Made by a program: the position numbers and the translations under genes. This document shows positions 40,907 through 49,664 of a stretch of DNA of 64,000 nt, in pieces (positions within the stretch are counted from its first letter, which is position 1; each line of letters begins with the position of its first letter). Under the pieces are notes generated by a model. It was not told where the DNA came from, did no database searches, and worked only from the letters and a program-made list of their open reading frames with translations. This DNA is from Planctomycetota bacterium (GTDB taxonomy: Bacteria > Planctomycetota > UBA1135 > UBA2386): the NCBI GenBank assembly GCA_016794425.1, contig JAEUHR010000030.1:1-64000 (forward strand), given 5' to 3'.

Positions 40907-42619
40907 TCAGCCGGGCTCGCCGACCGCGCTGTCGAAGAAGCCGCCGAGGCGCCGCGCGCGCACCGGATGCTGCAGCTTGCGCACCGCCTTGGCCTCGATC
41001 TGGCGCACGCGTTCGCGCGTGACCCGGAAGATGCGGCCGACCTCCTCGAGCGTGTAGGTGTAGCCGTCGCCGATGCCGTAGCGCAGCTTGATGATCTCCC
41101 GCTCGCGGAAGGTCAGCGTGCTGAGCACGCTCTCGATGCGCTCCTTCAGCATCTCGCGGCTCGCCGAGTGCACCGGCGACTCGACCGATTCGTCCTCGAT
41201 GAAGTCGCCGAAGTACGAGTCGTCGCTGTCGCCGATCGGGCGGTCCAGCGAGATCGGGTGCTTGCTGATCTTCATCACGCGCTTGGCCTCTTCGACCGAG
41301 ACCTGCGCGGCTTCGGCGACCTCTTCGATCGACGGCTCGCGTCCCTTCAGCTGCGTCAGCTTCTTCGACACGTTGCGCAGCTTCGACATCGTCTCGATCA
41401 TGTGGACCGGGATGCGGATCGTGCGCGCCTGGTCGGCGATCGACCGCGTGATCGCCTGCCGGATCCACCACGTCGCGTAGGTCGAGAACTTGTAGCCGCG
41501 GCGGTACTCGTACTTCTCGACCGCCTTCATCAGGCCGGTGTTGCCCTCCTGGATCAGGTCGAGGAACGACAAGCCGCGGTTGCGGTACTTCTTCGCGATC
41601 GAGACGACGAGGCGCAGGTTGCCCGACGACAGCTTGCGCTTGGCATCCTCGTAGTTCGCGTAGGCCTGGCGCAGGAAGTCGAGCCGCTTCTGCAGCCGCT
41701 CGGTGGTCTCGAGGCCGTCGATCTGCATGTCCAGCACACGGCGCTTGGTCTCCAGCGCGTCCGGGTTCTGCAGCTGCGCGCCGCGGTAGCGCAGGAGCCG
41801 CGTGTTCAGCCGGCTCATCTCGGCGATGCGGCTCTCGAGCAGGTCGATCATCGGCCGCACCTTCTTGCCCTGCAGGTTCAGCTCCTCGATCAGCGCGACC
41901 GCCTTGCGACGGCGCGAGAAGATGCGCTTCTTGACGACCATCGTCGGCTGCGCGCCGAGGTCGCCGGCGATCAGCTTCGCGAAGTCCTGGCGCGCCGCCT
42001 CGTAGATCAGGCGCAGCGTCGCGATGTTGCCGGGCAGACGGTCCGACAGGTCGGCCTTGCCGACTTCCGGATCCTGCTGGTTCACCTTCAGCGTGCGGTC
42101 GAACGCGAGCTCACCCTTCAGCACGTCCTCGAGGATCTCGATCGCGTTCTTCATGCCGAAGCCCGACGACAGCACTTCCTTGCGGAACTGCTTGCGCGTC
42201 AGCTCGATCTTGCGCGCCAGCGAGATCTCCTCCTCGCGCGTCAGCAGCGGGATCTCGCCCATCTGCGTCAGGTACATGCGCACCGGGTCGTCGATCTTCT
42301 CGGTGATGTCGACGATCGGCGCCGACAGCTCGGCCTCGGTGGGCTCGGCGATGTCGAGCTCGGCACCGAGTTCGGTTTCCTCGCCCCCACCCTCCTCCTC
42401 GTCGCGACGACCGCCCTTCTTGCCCTTCTGCTTCTGGTCGTCTTCGACCACGTCGAGGCCGGCCTCCTCGATCATCGCGATCGCCGACTCGATCTTCTCC
42501 GGCGACGACATGTCGTCGGGCAGGACGCTGTTGAGTTGCGCCAGCGTGATCGACCCCGACTTGCGGTGGGTCTTGATCAACGCCTTGATCTTCTTGTCGA
42601 ACTCGGTCGGTGCGGACAT
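40907..42619 (-). CDS. rpoD: Primary RNA polymerase sigma factor (sigma 70)
   Basis: This 570-residue housekeeping sigma factor has region 1.1 at 1-60, an acidic linker (about 60-95) and region 1.2 at [16 protein letters not shown]. The non-conserved insert follows. Region 2 has [16 protein letters not shown] near 326 and [19 protein letters not shown] near 380. Region 3 has [14 protein letters not shown], and region 4 has [20 protein letters not shown] near 531. All regions of a primary sigma are present. The gene is 51 bases downstream of dnaG, giving the classic dnaG-rpoD arrangement. Confidence 0.97.
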   Translation of the reverse strand: MSAPTEFDKKIKALIKTHRKSGSITLAQLNSVLPDDMSSPEKIESAIAMIEEAGLDVVEDDQKQKGKKGGRRDEEEGGGEETELGAELDIAEPTEAELSAPIVDITEKIDDPVRMYLTQMGEIPLLTREEEISLARKIELTRKQFRKEVLSSGFGMKNAIEILEDVLKGELAFDRTLKVNQQDPEVGKADLSDRLPGNIATLRLIYEAARQDFAKLIAGDLGAQPTMVVKKRIFSRRRKAVALIEELNLQGKKVRPMIDLLESRIAEMSRLNTRLLRYRGAQLQNPDALETKRRVLDMQIDGLETTERLQKRLDFLRQAYANYEDAKRKLSSGNLRLVVSIAKKYRNRGLSFLDLIQEGNTGLMKAVEKYEYRRGYKFSTYATWWIRQAITRSIADQARTIRIPVHMIETMSKLRNVSKKLTQLKGREPSIEEVAEAAQVSVEEAKRVMKISKHPISLDRPIGDSDDSYFGDFIEDESVESPVHSASREMLKERIESVLSTLTFREREIIKLRYGIGDGYTYTLEEVGRIFRVTRERVRQIEAKAVRKLQHPVRARRLGGFFDSAVGEPG

Positions 42620-42670
42620 GGGTTGGTCTCGGGGGTCGCGTGCCGTGCGGCTTCGGAGCGGTGGATCGGT

Positions 42671-44542
42671 TCAGTCGGTGGGTGGTTCGGGGGGCGGCGC
42701 CGGCGACGACGTGGCAGTGCCACGCGGTCGATCGCGCCGCATCTGCTGCAACAGCTGGCGCTGCGCGTCGCCGGCCGTGGCGTGGTCGCCGGCCGCCAGC
42801 GCGCGCTGCAGGCGTTCGCGCAGCGCGCGGCGCTGCGGCTCGCCGTGGGCGCGGCGGCGCCCTTCGACGAGCCCCTGCAGCACGGCGGCCGGATCGGCCA
42901 GCTTGCCGGCGCGGTCGGCGGCGAGCGCCAGCAGTTCGCGCTGGTCGGGTCGTTCGGCGGCGCGCACGAACAGGTACTTCAGCAGCTGGTCGCGATGGTC
43001 GCGGCCGAGCGCCAGTCCGTCGGTCGCCTGCGCCACGAGTTCGGCGATGCCGGCATGCTCGAGCGGCGCTTCGGTGAGGTCGAGGTCGACCAGCAGCGCC
43101 GGCCGCGCCAGCACGCAGGCCAACACGTCGAGTTCGGCCTTCTCGAGCAGCGACAGCGTCGGCACGGCCTGGGTCGGCGCGGCGGTGGGCTCGGCGTCCT
43201 GGCGGCGCGGCCGCGCCTCCTTGCGCAGCAGCCGCTCGAGGGCCTGGGCCGGCACGGCGAGATGGCGCGCCATGTCCTGCAGCAGCGCCGCCTGGCGGAC
43301 CGGCGATTCGACCAGGCCCAGCACGGTCGCGCACTCCCGCGCGGCCGCGTCGAGATTGACCGCCTGCGACAGGTCCAGCCGGCGGCGCAGCAGACGGAAC
43401 CAGACCGCGATGCTGTCCTCGGCACCGTCGATCACGTCGGCGAAGCGCACGCGCCGCTCGGCGACCAGTTCGGGGTCCTCGCCCGGCTTGGCGACGACGA
43501 TGTCGGCCGGGTCCTTGGCAGTGCCATCCTCGGCGTCCGCCATCAGCGCCATGCGCACCGGCACGCGCGCGTTGACCAGTTCGCGCAGCGCCCGCTCCGC
43601 CGCCTGCGCGCCGGCCCGGTCGCCGTCGAACATCAGCACGATGCCCTCGGTCGCGTAGCGCTCGATCGTGCGCGCATGGTCGGCCGTGAACGCGGTGCCG
43701 AGCGCCGCGACGGCGCCGGGAAAGCCCGCGAGGTGGCACGCGATGACGTCGGTGTAGCCCTCCATCACGACGATGCGCCGCTGCCCGGCCTGCTTGGCGC
43801 GGTGCAGCCCGAACAGCACGCGCCGCTTGTGGAACACCGGCGACTCCGGCGAGTTCAGGTACTTCGGCGGCGCGTAGTCGCCGCTGGCAGGCATCGGTGC
43901 CCCGGGCACCACACGGCCACCGAAGCCGACCACGCGGCCGCGCTCGTCGTGGATCGGGAACATCAGGCGGCCGGCGAACGGCTCGCGCCCGTTCTTCCAC
44001 AGGCCGGCCTGCTCGAGCACTTCGCGCGGCAGCCGCTGCTCCTGCGCGAAGCGCGCCAGCTGACCAGCGCGCGGATGGCAGCCGAGCTGCCAGTCGTCGA
44101 TCGCGGCGCTGAGGCCGCGGCCGTCGAGGTAGGCACGCGCGAGTTCGCCTTCGTCGCTGCGCAGCACGTCGTGGAAGAACGTCGCCACCGCGGCCAGCGC
44201 CCGGTAGGGATCAGGCCCCTTCGGCTTGCCGGCGCCGCCGCCCTGGAACACGCCTTCGAGCGAGATGCCGAGCCGGTCGGCCAGCACTTCGATCGCTTCG
44301 CGGAACGTCAGCCCGTCGCGCTCCATCAGCCACGTGAACACGTCGCCGTGCTTGCCGCAGCCAAAGCAGTGGAAGTGCTGGCTCTCGCGGAACACCGTGA
44401 ACGACGGCGAACTCTCGGCATGGAACGGGCACAGCGCGACCAGCGTGCGGCCACGCGGCCGCAGCGGCAGGTAGCTCTCGATCAGGGCGACCAGGTCGGT
44501 CGACTCCTTGATGCGCAGCTTGATGTCGAGCAGTCGGTCCAT
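42671..44542 (-). CDS. dnaG: DNA primase
   Basis: This 623-residue enzyme makes RNA primers for replication. The CHC2 zinc finger uses Cys38, His41, Cys59 and Cys62 (CPFH and HCFGCG). The catalytic core has the TOPRIM motifs MEGYTDVIA (Glu) and MFDGDRAG (DxD). The C-terminal half is the helical helicase-interaction region, ending in a Ser/Pro/Glu-rich tail. The ATG at 44542 is the family start. rpoD follows; rpsU, often the first gene of this operon elsewhere, is absent. A candidate -10 (TAGACT) lies at 44625-44630. Confidence 0.96.
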   Translation of the reverse strand: MDRLLDIKLRIKESTDLVALIESYLPLRPRGRTLVALCPFHAESSPSFTVFRESQHFHCFGCGKHGDVFTWLMERDGLTFREAIEVLADRLGISLEGVFQGGGAGKPKGPDPYRALAAVATFFHDVLRSDEGELARAYLDGRGLSAAIDDWQLGCHPRAGQLARFAQEQRLPREVLEQAGLWKNGREPFAGRLMFPIHDERGRVVGFGGRVVPGAPMPASGDYAPPKYLNSPESPVFHKRRVLFGLHRAKQAGQRRIVVMEGYTDVIACHLAGFPGAVAALGTAFTADHARTIERYATEGIVLMFDGDRAGAQAAERALRELVNARVPVRMALMADAEDGTAKDPADIVVAKPGEDPELVAERRVRFADVIDGAEDSIAVWFRLLRRRLDLSQAVNLDAAARECATVLGLVESPVRQAALLQDMARHLAVPAQALERLLRKEARPRRQDAEPTAAPTQAVPTLSLLEKAELDVLACVLARPALLVDLDLTEAPLEHAGIAELVAQATDGLALGRDHRDQLLKYLFVRAAERPDQRELLALAADRAGKLADPAAVLQGLVEGRRRAHGEPQRRALRERLQRALAAGDHATAGDAQRQLLQQMRRDRPRGTATSSPAPPPEPPTD

Positions 44543-44921
44543 GCAGGATCGGAAGGTCGGCCCGGCAGAAAGGTGGCCCGTGCCGACACGGCGCAGCGAA
44601 AGCGCCGACCGCATCGAGCCCAGGAGTCTACTCCACACCCGACGGCGGCGACGCCGACGGGGCAGAGCTTCCGCCTGGTTGCACGGAGCTGCCGACGGTG
44701 CGGGGGCGCCACCGGGAATCGTGCCCGTTGCGATCGCCCTGCCGCCTCGTCGGTCGTTCCGACCTGTCTGCCACCAACCCGCACTGTCCTGCCGTCGGTC
44801 GCCCCGTGGGGCCCCGCCGATACCGGTGTTCTGTGGTTTTGCCTTGCCCGGGGACGCTGCGAGAAGTGGAACCCCGCCTTGTAGCATCCCGTCGGTGCCT
44901 GTCAAGCCAGCGCTGCCCCGG
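44543..44921. other. 379-base intergenic region upstream of dnaG
   Basis: I see no credible coding frame, tRNA or known small RNA. The region lies upstream of dnaG and downstream of rsmA (both minus strand). It contains TAGACT on the minus strand at 44625-44630, 83 bases before the dnaG ATG. That is a possible -10, but no good -35 accompanies it. Base composition is slightly less GC-rich near 44840-44870 (GTGGTTTTGCCTTG). Confidence 0.5.
44625..44630 (-). promoter_or_regulatory. Candidate -10 hexamer (TAGACT) for dnaG-rpoD
   Basis: TAGACT on the minus strand lies 83 bases before the dnaG start. It is identical to the hexamers upstream of gap and of the zinc-ribbon gene. The expected -35 position has no match to TTGACA. 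Confidence 0.3.
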
Positions 44922-45803
44922 TCACGCCGGTCGGCAGGCGCGCCACCAGCCGACGATCGTGTCGGGCGCAATCGCCTCGGCCCGCAACTGCCAGTCGATC
45001 GCGCCGAGCGCCGCGGTCGAACCGCCGATGGCTGCGGCCGCGGCCGGCAGCGTGGTGCGCAGGGCCTTGCGCCGCTGGCCGAACAGCGCGCGCACGAACG
45101 CCAGGAACTGCCGCCGCGCCGGCTCGTCGGCGCCGTCGAGCGGTCCTCTGCGCCGGTCCAGCCGCAGGATCGCCGACACGACCTTCGGCCGCGGCCGGAA
45201 CACGTCGGGCGGCACGTCGCGCAGCAGCGCCGCGGTGCCGACCGCCTGCACCACCACGGACAGCCCGCCGTAGTCGGCGCCGCCCGGCCGAGCCGCGATC
45301 CGCTGCGCCAGTTCCTTCTGCACCAGCACGACCGCGGTGTCGAGCAGCGGCGCCGCGGCGACCAGTTCGGCCAGCAGCGGCCCCGACACGGAGTACGGCA
45401 GGTTCGCGACCACGAGCCGGCGCCCACCGGCTGCCGGCGGCGCCGCCAGCAGCGCGGCAGCGATGCCGGGGTGCAGTGTGCGCCCCGGCCCGCCGAGCGC
45501 GTCGCCGGCCAGCCAGTCGAGGCCGCGCATGCCGGCCAGGTCCGCCTGCGCCAGTTCCAGCAACCGCGGATCCAGCTCGACGCCGAGCGTTCGCCCCGCC
45601 CGCGCCGCCAGTTCGCGGGTCAGGAAGCCGAGCCCGGTACCGATCTCCACCACCGTGTCGGCCGCGGTCGGCGCCGCCTGGTCGGCGATCCAGCGGTGCA
45701 GCGACGGGTCGAGCAGGAAGTTCTGGCCCAGCGTGCTGCTGGGACGGAAGCCGAGCGCCGCCATGCGGTCGCGGTAGTGGCCGAAGGTGTCGCGGTCGGC
45801 CAC
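44922..45803 (-). CDS. rsmA: 16S rRNA (adenine1518-N6/adenine1519-N6)-dimethyltransferase
   Basis: This 293-residue KsgA-type enzyme dimethylates two adenosines near the 3' end of 16S rRNA. LGQNFLLDP, the SAM motif VEIGTGLGFLTRELA, GVELDPRLLELA and the catalytic motif VVANLPYSVSGPLL (NLPY) are present. LVQKELAQRIAARPG and PPDVFRPRPKVVSAI are family-typical. The start is a GTG at 45803, 1 base after the stop of the upstream lipoprotein gene. It is therefore the third gene of a coupled ompA/SUMF1-like/rsmA operon. Confidence 0.95.
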   Translation of the reverse strand: MADRDTFGHYRDRMAALGFRPSSTLGQNFLLDPSLHRWIADQAAPTAADTVVEIGTGLGFLTRELAARAGRTLGVELDPRLLELAQADLAGMRGLDWLAGDALGGPGRTLHPGIAAALLAAPPAAGGRRLVVANLPYSVSGPLLAELVAAAPLLDTAVVLVQKELAQRIAARPGGADYGGLSVVVQAVGTAALLRDVPPDVFRPRPKVVSAILRLDRRRGPLDGADEPARRQFLAFVRALFGQRRKALRTTLPAAAAAIGGSTAALGAIDWQLRAEAIAPDTIVGWWRACRPA

Positions 45804-45804
45804 G

Positions 45805-46821
45805 TCAGCGCCCGAGTTCGTCGCGCAACAACCGGTGCAGCGCGCGGTCCGGCTGCAGCGGTACCGCCACCATCGGCCACGCCGCGGCCAACGCCCGACG
45901 GTGCTGGTCGCGGCGCACGAACCGACGCACCTGCTCGAGGTCGTCGGCGCGCGGCTCGAGGTCGGCCTGCAGCAGCGCAGCCAGCAGTTCGGCCGGCGTC
46001 GCCACGAGCCGCAGGCCGGTGCGCAGGCGCCGTTCGCCGGCCGGCACCGCTTCCACCAGCGCGGCCATCGGCGTCAGGAAGTCGCCACCGACGACCTCGT
46101 GCGGCACGCGCGGCGCGACCGCCGTCGCCGCCCAGGCCAGCGGCACCAGCCCCCCCGGCCCCTGCCAGATCGCCAGCGCCGGCGCCGCGAGCACCAGCCG
46201 CTGGCCCGTGGCCAACGAGGCGCCCGGGTCGAGGCGCACCGACGTCCAGCCGGCCGCGACCGACTCGGTCCACTCGCTGACGTTGCCGATCAGGTCGTAC
46301 GGATGCTCGCCGCCGGTGCGGCGACCGGCCTCGAACGTGCCGACCGGCACCGGTTCGCCGAGGCCGAGTTCGCCGGTGTTGGCCCGCGTCGGGTCCTCCT
46401 TGCTGCCCCACGGATAGGCGTGGCGGCCGTCGCCGACCGCGGTGGCCCATTCGCTGCGCTGCGGCAACCGCAGGCAGCGCCAGCGCGCGAATGCGCGCGC
46501 CTGCCGCAGGTCGACGCCACCGACCGGCAAGGCCGGATCGCCGTCGAACACCGCCGCGCCGGCGGCCACCGCGCGACCGGCGGCCGTCGCCGCAAACGCG
46601 GCCCAATCGCCGCGCGTGACCTCGAACCGGTCGACGAACAACGGCGGCCGCCCGTCGGCCCGCTCGAACAGCACCAGGTCGCGCAGCGAGCCGAAACGGC
46701 CCGCGCGCGGCGGCGAGCCGGCGGCGGCGATCGGCGCGCTGGCGTCGCAGGCCGGCGCACCGGCGAGCAACAGCAGCGTGCCCACGACGGCACGCACGCG
46801 GGCGCGCCGCCGACCGGTCAC
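45805..46821 (-). CDS. SUMF1/FGE-sulfatase-domain lipoprotein, probably non-catalytic
   Basis: This 338-residue protein has a lipoprotein-type signal (VVGTLLLLAGAPAC). It then carries a sulfatase-modifying-factor domain: FVDRFEVTRGDWAAFAA, LRLPQRSEWATAVGDGRHAY, PWGSKEDPTRANTG and LIGNVSEWTES. The C-terminal part, where formylglycine-generating enzymes carry their copper-binding cysteines in an RGGSW..C..C context, reads VVGGDFLTP without Cys. A structural or ligand-binding role is therefore more likely than sulfatase activation. The GTG at 46821 overlaps the stop of the OmpA gene (GTGA). Confidence 0.8.
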   Translation of the reverse strand: MTGRRRARVRAVVGTLLLLAGAPACDASAPIAAAGSPPRAGRFGSLRDLVLFERADGRPPLFVDRFEVTRGDWAAFAATAAGRAVAAGAAVFDGDPALPVGGVDLRQARAFARWRCLRLPQRSEWATAVGDGRHAYPWGSKEDPTRANTGELGLGEPVPVGTFEAGRRTGGEHPYDLIGNVSEWTESVAAGWTSVRLDPGASLATGQRLVLAAPALAIWQGPGGLVPLAWAATAVAPRVPHEVVGGDFLTPMAALVEAVPAGERRLRTGLRLVATPAELLAALLQADLEPRADDLEQVRRFVRRDQHRRALAAAWPMVAVPLQPDRALHRLLRDELGR

Positions 46822-47480
46822 GGGTCGAGCAGCAGGATCTCGACGCGGCGGTTCTTCTGCCGCGCCGGGTCGTCGGTGCCCTGCACCGCGGGCCGGAACT
46901 CGCCGTAGCCGGCGACACCGACGCGGTTGGCGGGCAGGCCGCCCGTGTGCGTCAGGAAGTCGGCGACTGCCATCGCGCGCTCCACCGACAACCGCAGGTT
47001 GGTGCCCCACTGGCTGCGCTGGATCGGCACGTCGTCGGTGTGGCCTTCGACGCGCACGCGCCGGCCTTCGAGCGACGTCGCCAGGTCCGCCAGGGTCTTC
47101 TTGCCCTGCTCGGTCAGCGCCGCCTGGCCGGACGCGAACAACACGCCACCGGCGACCCGGAACGCGTAGCCCTCCGGCGTCGACACGAGCTCGACACCGC
47201 TGTCGGCCGCCGGCGTACCGGCGCCGTACTTGGCCAGCAGCGACGACAGCTTCTGCTTCTGCTCGTCGATCCAGGCGGCGTCGGCTGCGCGCTTGCTGAG
47301 GTCGGCGACCTGGCTGCGCAGGCGCTCGTTCTCGGCGGCGAGCTGGCGCTGGCTCTCGGCCATGCCGGCGATCTCGGCCTGCAGCGCCGAGTTGGCGCCG
47401 AGCGCCTGCCGATGGGCCTCGGGTGTGACGCAGGCAGCGGCGGCCAGACACAGGCTCGCCAGGACAAAGGTGTGCTTCAT
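46818..47480 (-). CDS. OmpA-family peptidoglycan-binding lipoprotein
   Basis: This 220-residue protein has a lipoprotein signal (HTFVLASLCLAAAAC, Cys17). A coiled-coil stalk lies at about 28-85 (LQAEIAGMAESQRQLAAENE). The OmpA C-terminal domain spans about 100-218, with GGVLFASGQAALTEQG, VEGHTDDVPI, LRLSVERAMAVADFL and RQKNRRVEILL. The Asp and Arg used for diaminopimelate binding are in HTDD and NRRVEI. GAGGGGG lies about 7 bases before the ATG. It is the first gene of the operon leading to rsmA. Confidence 0.92.
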   Translation of the reverse strand: MKHTFVLASLCLAAAACVTPEAHRQALGANSALQAEIAGMAESQRQLAAENERLRSQVADLSKRAADAAWIDEQKQKLSSLLAKYGAGTPAADSGVELVSTPEGYAFRVAGGVLFASGQAALTEQGKKTLADLATSLEGRRVRVEGHTDDVPIQRSQWGTNLRLSVERAMAVADFLTHTGGLPANRVGVAGYGEFRPAVQGTDDPARQKNRRVEILLLDP

Positions 47481-47633
47481 GGTGTGCCCCCTCGCGTAGT
47501 CAGGGTGCGTCCGGGTCCGACCGGTGGACACGGTGCGCGGCCGCGAAGCTAGCGACCGCGCCCACCAATTACCACGATCTCGGCAAGGGCCGCGCGCTGG
47601 CGGCCGCCGGCGATCGGGCGCGCCGGCTCGGCG

Positions 47634-48137
47634 CTACTTCTTCTCGGACGCGAACACCGACGTGAACATGCTGTCGTCGGGGTTCGCTTCCTTGCTGACC
47701 GAGTAGGTCACCAGGAAGCCCCAGATCATCACGACCGCGCTGAGGATCGCGACCGCGGTGACCCAGCCGGGCTCCTTCTTCGACTCCTCGACCGCGGCGG
47801 TGGCGCGCGACGGGCGCACGACGGCGGCGTTGGCGCGGCGCGTCGGCTTGTCGGCGACCTCTTCGTCGTCGTCGGCGATCAGCGTGTCTTCCTCGCTGAT
47901 CTGCTCGGTGACCATGCCGGTGTCGTCCTCGAGCGAGTCGGCGAACGACAGGTTCGAGTCACCTTCGGCCTTCGCGGTCAGCGCCGCGATGTCTTCGGCG
48001 CGGAACTTCATCGAGTCGCCGTCACGGAAGGCGCGGATCTCGCCCTCCGACACCAGCTTCTTCAGCTCTTCGCTGCGCATCTTCAGCTCGCGCAGCGCCT
48101 TCTCGAACGAAAGGAAATCGTCGCTCTTGTCGGACAC
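47634..48137 (-). CDS. Excisionase-like HTH protein with C-terminal membrane anchor
   Basis: This 167-residue protein begins with a compact helix-turn-helix of the MerR/excisionase type (SFEKALRELKMRSEELKKLV, then EGEIRAFRDGDSMKFRAEDI). Such domains are common in planctomycete proteins. An acidic linker (about 60-95) and a basic stretch follow. A span lies at about 127-147 (TAVAILSAVVMIWGFLVTYS). The HTH would stay cytoplasmic, tethered to the membrane. The GTG start at 48137 has GAGGTAGG upstream. The gene has a long leader with a homopyrimidine tract on the coding strand. Its DNA targets are unknown. Confidence 0.78.
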   Translation of the reverse strand: MSDKSDDFLSFEKALRELKMRSEELKKLVSEGEIRAFRDGDSMKFRAEDIAALTAKAEGDSNLSFADSLEDDTGMVTEQISEEDTLIADDDEEVADKPTRRANAAVVRPSRATAAVEESKKEPGWVTAVAILSAVVMIWGFLVTYSVSKEANPDDSMFTSVFASEKK

Positions 48138-48168
48138 GGACCTACCTCGCAGCGTCGTCGGACGACTT

Positions 48169-48189
48169 GGGGGAGAGGAGAGGGGAGGG
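48169..48189. repeat. 21-base homopurine run
   Basis: An unbroken purine stretch on the plus strand (GGGGGAGAGGAGAGGGGAGG, plus one more G) lies 32 bases upstream of the GTG of the HTH-membrane gene. It is therefore a pyrimidine tract in that gene's leader. Such runs are rare elsewhere in this window. Confidence 0.6.
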
Positions 48190-48280
48190 TTGCAGAAGGG
48201 GCGAACTCCGGCCGGGCACCAGCGAGGTGCTGGCTCGGAGCGCCGGGGAGCTTACCTCGCGCCCGGCAATTGTGTAGCCA

Positions 48281-48808
48281 CTACTTGGGGCGGTCGGACT
48301 CGTCCTCGAGGCCGGTCCGCACCGAACGGTCGGTGCCACCGCGCTTCTCGAACAGCCGTTCGAGGTCCCGATACTCGTACTCACTGCGGTCGTTGTAGCC
48401 CTGCAGGCGCAGGTCCAGGTCGATGCGCCGGGCGCCGACCAGCACGATGCGGCGCTGCTCGGTCGATCCGCCGCGCGCCTCGTAGACCGCGAGTTGCCGG
48501 TTCACGGTGTCGACCAGGTAGAGCACCGAGGTGCCGACGCCGTAGCTGCCGGTCACGGCGAGGAAGCCGTTGTTGCTGACCGCCGCCGAGCCGGATTCCT
48601 CGCTGTAGACGACGCCGGTCGTGTTCGGGTCGCGCGGTTCGACCAGCGGATCCGGCTTCGGCGTCGTCGGCACCGGGTTGGTCGGTCCGCGTCCCTGCGC
48701 CGCCAGCGTCGCAGCACCGCCGCCGAGGCACGGCGGCAGCAGCTGCCCGGCGAGGAATGCGGCCCCGAGGCCGGCGCCGAGCAGGAGAGGTTGCATCCAG
48801 GACTTCAT
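48281..48808 (-). CDS. Hypothetical secreted protein
   Basis: This 175-residue protein has a hydrophobic N-terminus (PLLLGAGLGAAFLAGQLLPP). A Pro/Thr-rich stretch follows (PTNPVPTTPKPDPLVEP). The rest resembles a short beta-propeller-like strand set (NNGFLAVTGSYGVGTSVLYL, VNRQLAVYEARGGSTEQRRI) and a charged end (YEYRDLERLFEKRGG). No family is recognised. It lies 16 bases downstream of the lipase gene on the same strand and may be the last gene of that operon. Confidence 0.6.
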   Translation of the reverse strand: MKSWMQPLLLGAGLGAAFLAGQLLPPCLGGGAATLAAQGRGPTNPVPTTPKPDPLVEPRDPNTTGVVYSEESGSAAVSNNGFLAVTGSYGVGTSVLYLVDTVNRQLAVYEARGGSTEQRRIVLVGARRIDLDLRLQGYNDRSEYEYRDLERLFEKRGGTDRSVRTGLEDESDRPK

Positions 48809-48824
48809 GGGCAGGCGCGGCACT

Positions 48825-49664
48825 CTACCGCTCGGACCCGGTCGCCGCGAAGGCCCCGCGCCGCAGGAAGTGCAACACCTGGCGGCAGACGTCGGGATGC
48901 ATGCCCATACGGGTGTGCCCGAACGGCAGCACGGCGACCGCCGCCGCACCCGGCAACACGGCCTCGGCGACGCCCACCGTGCCGTCGTCGTCGCCGGGGA
49001 TCGATGCGTTGCCCGCCCCGAGCGTACCGACCAGCGCGCCGGCGCGTTCGGGCCATGGGATCGGCCGCTGGTGCAGCGGCGCGCCGGGCGACAGCTGCAG
49101 CGCCGCCTGGTCCCCCATCACCAGCCGGAACAGGAACCAGTGCTTGCGCAGGTCGGCCAGGATCGCACCGCGGTGCGGCGTCGCGAGGTAGACGCAGCGC
49201 GTCGGTACGCGCGCATCGGCCCGCCGCAGGTACTCCTGGATCACCAGCCCGCCCATCGAATGGCCGACGAAGCACAGCTCGTCGACCGGCCGTGCGTGCC
49301 GCCGTTCGACCTCGTCGTGCAGCCGCGCCGCGGCCTGCTCGATGGTCTCGGCGAGGCTCGCGTAGTCGACGTTGGCGACCTCGTAGCCGTGCGCGCGCAG
49401 CGTGCGCTCGAGCCGGCCGAGCGCCGCCGACGTGCGCCACAACCCGTGCAGCAGCACGCACAGCCGGCGCTTGCCGTCGGCCGGCGCCTTCAGGTCGGGC
49501 TCGCTCGGCGCGAAGCCGGCGTTGATCACGGCGTCGAACGGCCACGAGATCGGCACGCGCGCCAGCACCGCGCAGCCGTGCAGCAGCGTGAGCGCCAGCA
49601 CCGCGAACGCGCACCAGCGGCCGAGCCGACGCCGGCGCCGCGGCGGGCCGGCGTCAGGCGCCAC
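48825..49664 (-). CDS. Membrane-anchored alpha/beta hydrolase (lipase-like)
   Basis: This 279-residue protein has an N-terminal hydrophobic segment ending LTLLHGC, after RRRRR, so it is exported or membrane-bound. LCVLLHGLWRTSAALGRLER, the nucleophile elbow FVGHSMGGLVIQE and TPHRGAILAD are typical of triacylglycerol lipase/GPI inositol deacylase-like hydrolases. The acid is probably in PGDDDGTVGV and the catalytic His in PFGHTRMGMHP. The start was taken as the GTG at 49664, which overlaps miaE by 11 bases. An in-frame start at 49730 lies deep inside miaE and is less likely. Confidence 0.83.
   Translation of the reverse strand: MAPDAGPPRRRRRLGRWCAFAVLALTLLHGCAVLARVPISWPFDAVINAGFAPSEPDLKAPADGKRRLCVLLHGLWRTSAALGRLERTLRAHGYEVANVDYASLAETIEQAAARLHDEVERRHARPVDELCFVGHSMGGLVIQEYLRRADARVPTRCVYLATPHRGAILADLRKHWFLFRLVMGDQAALQLSPGAPLHQRPIPWPERAGALVGTLGAGNASIPGDDDGTVGVAEAVLPGAAAVAVLPFGHTRMGMHPDVCRQVLHFLRRGAFAATGSER

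Noticed and set aside
40967..44884. A plus-strand open frame of about 1300 codons opposite rpoD and dnaG
   Set aside because: The opposite strand holds two essential genes with every conserved region. The frame is only a composition effect.
47524..47706. A short plus-strand frame between the OmpA gene and the HTH gene
   Set aside because: It overlaps the end of the HTH-membrane gene, has no domain or ribosome-binding site, and its composition matches antisense sequence.
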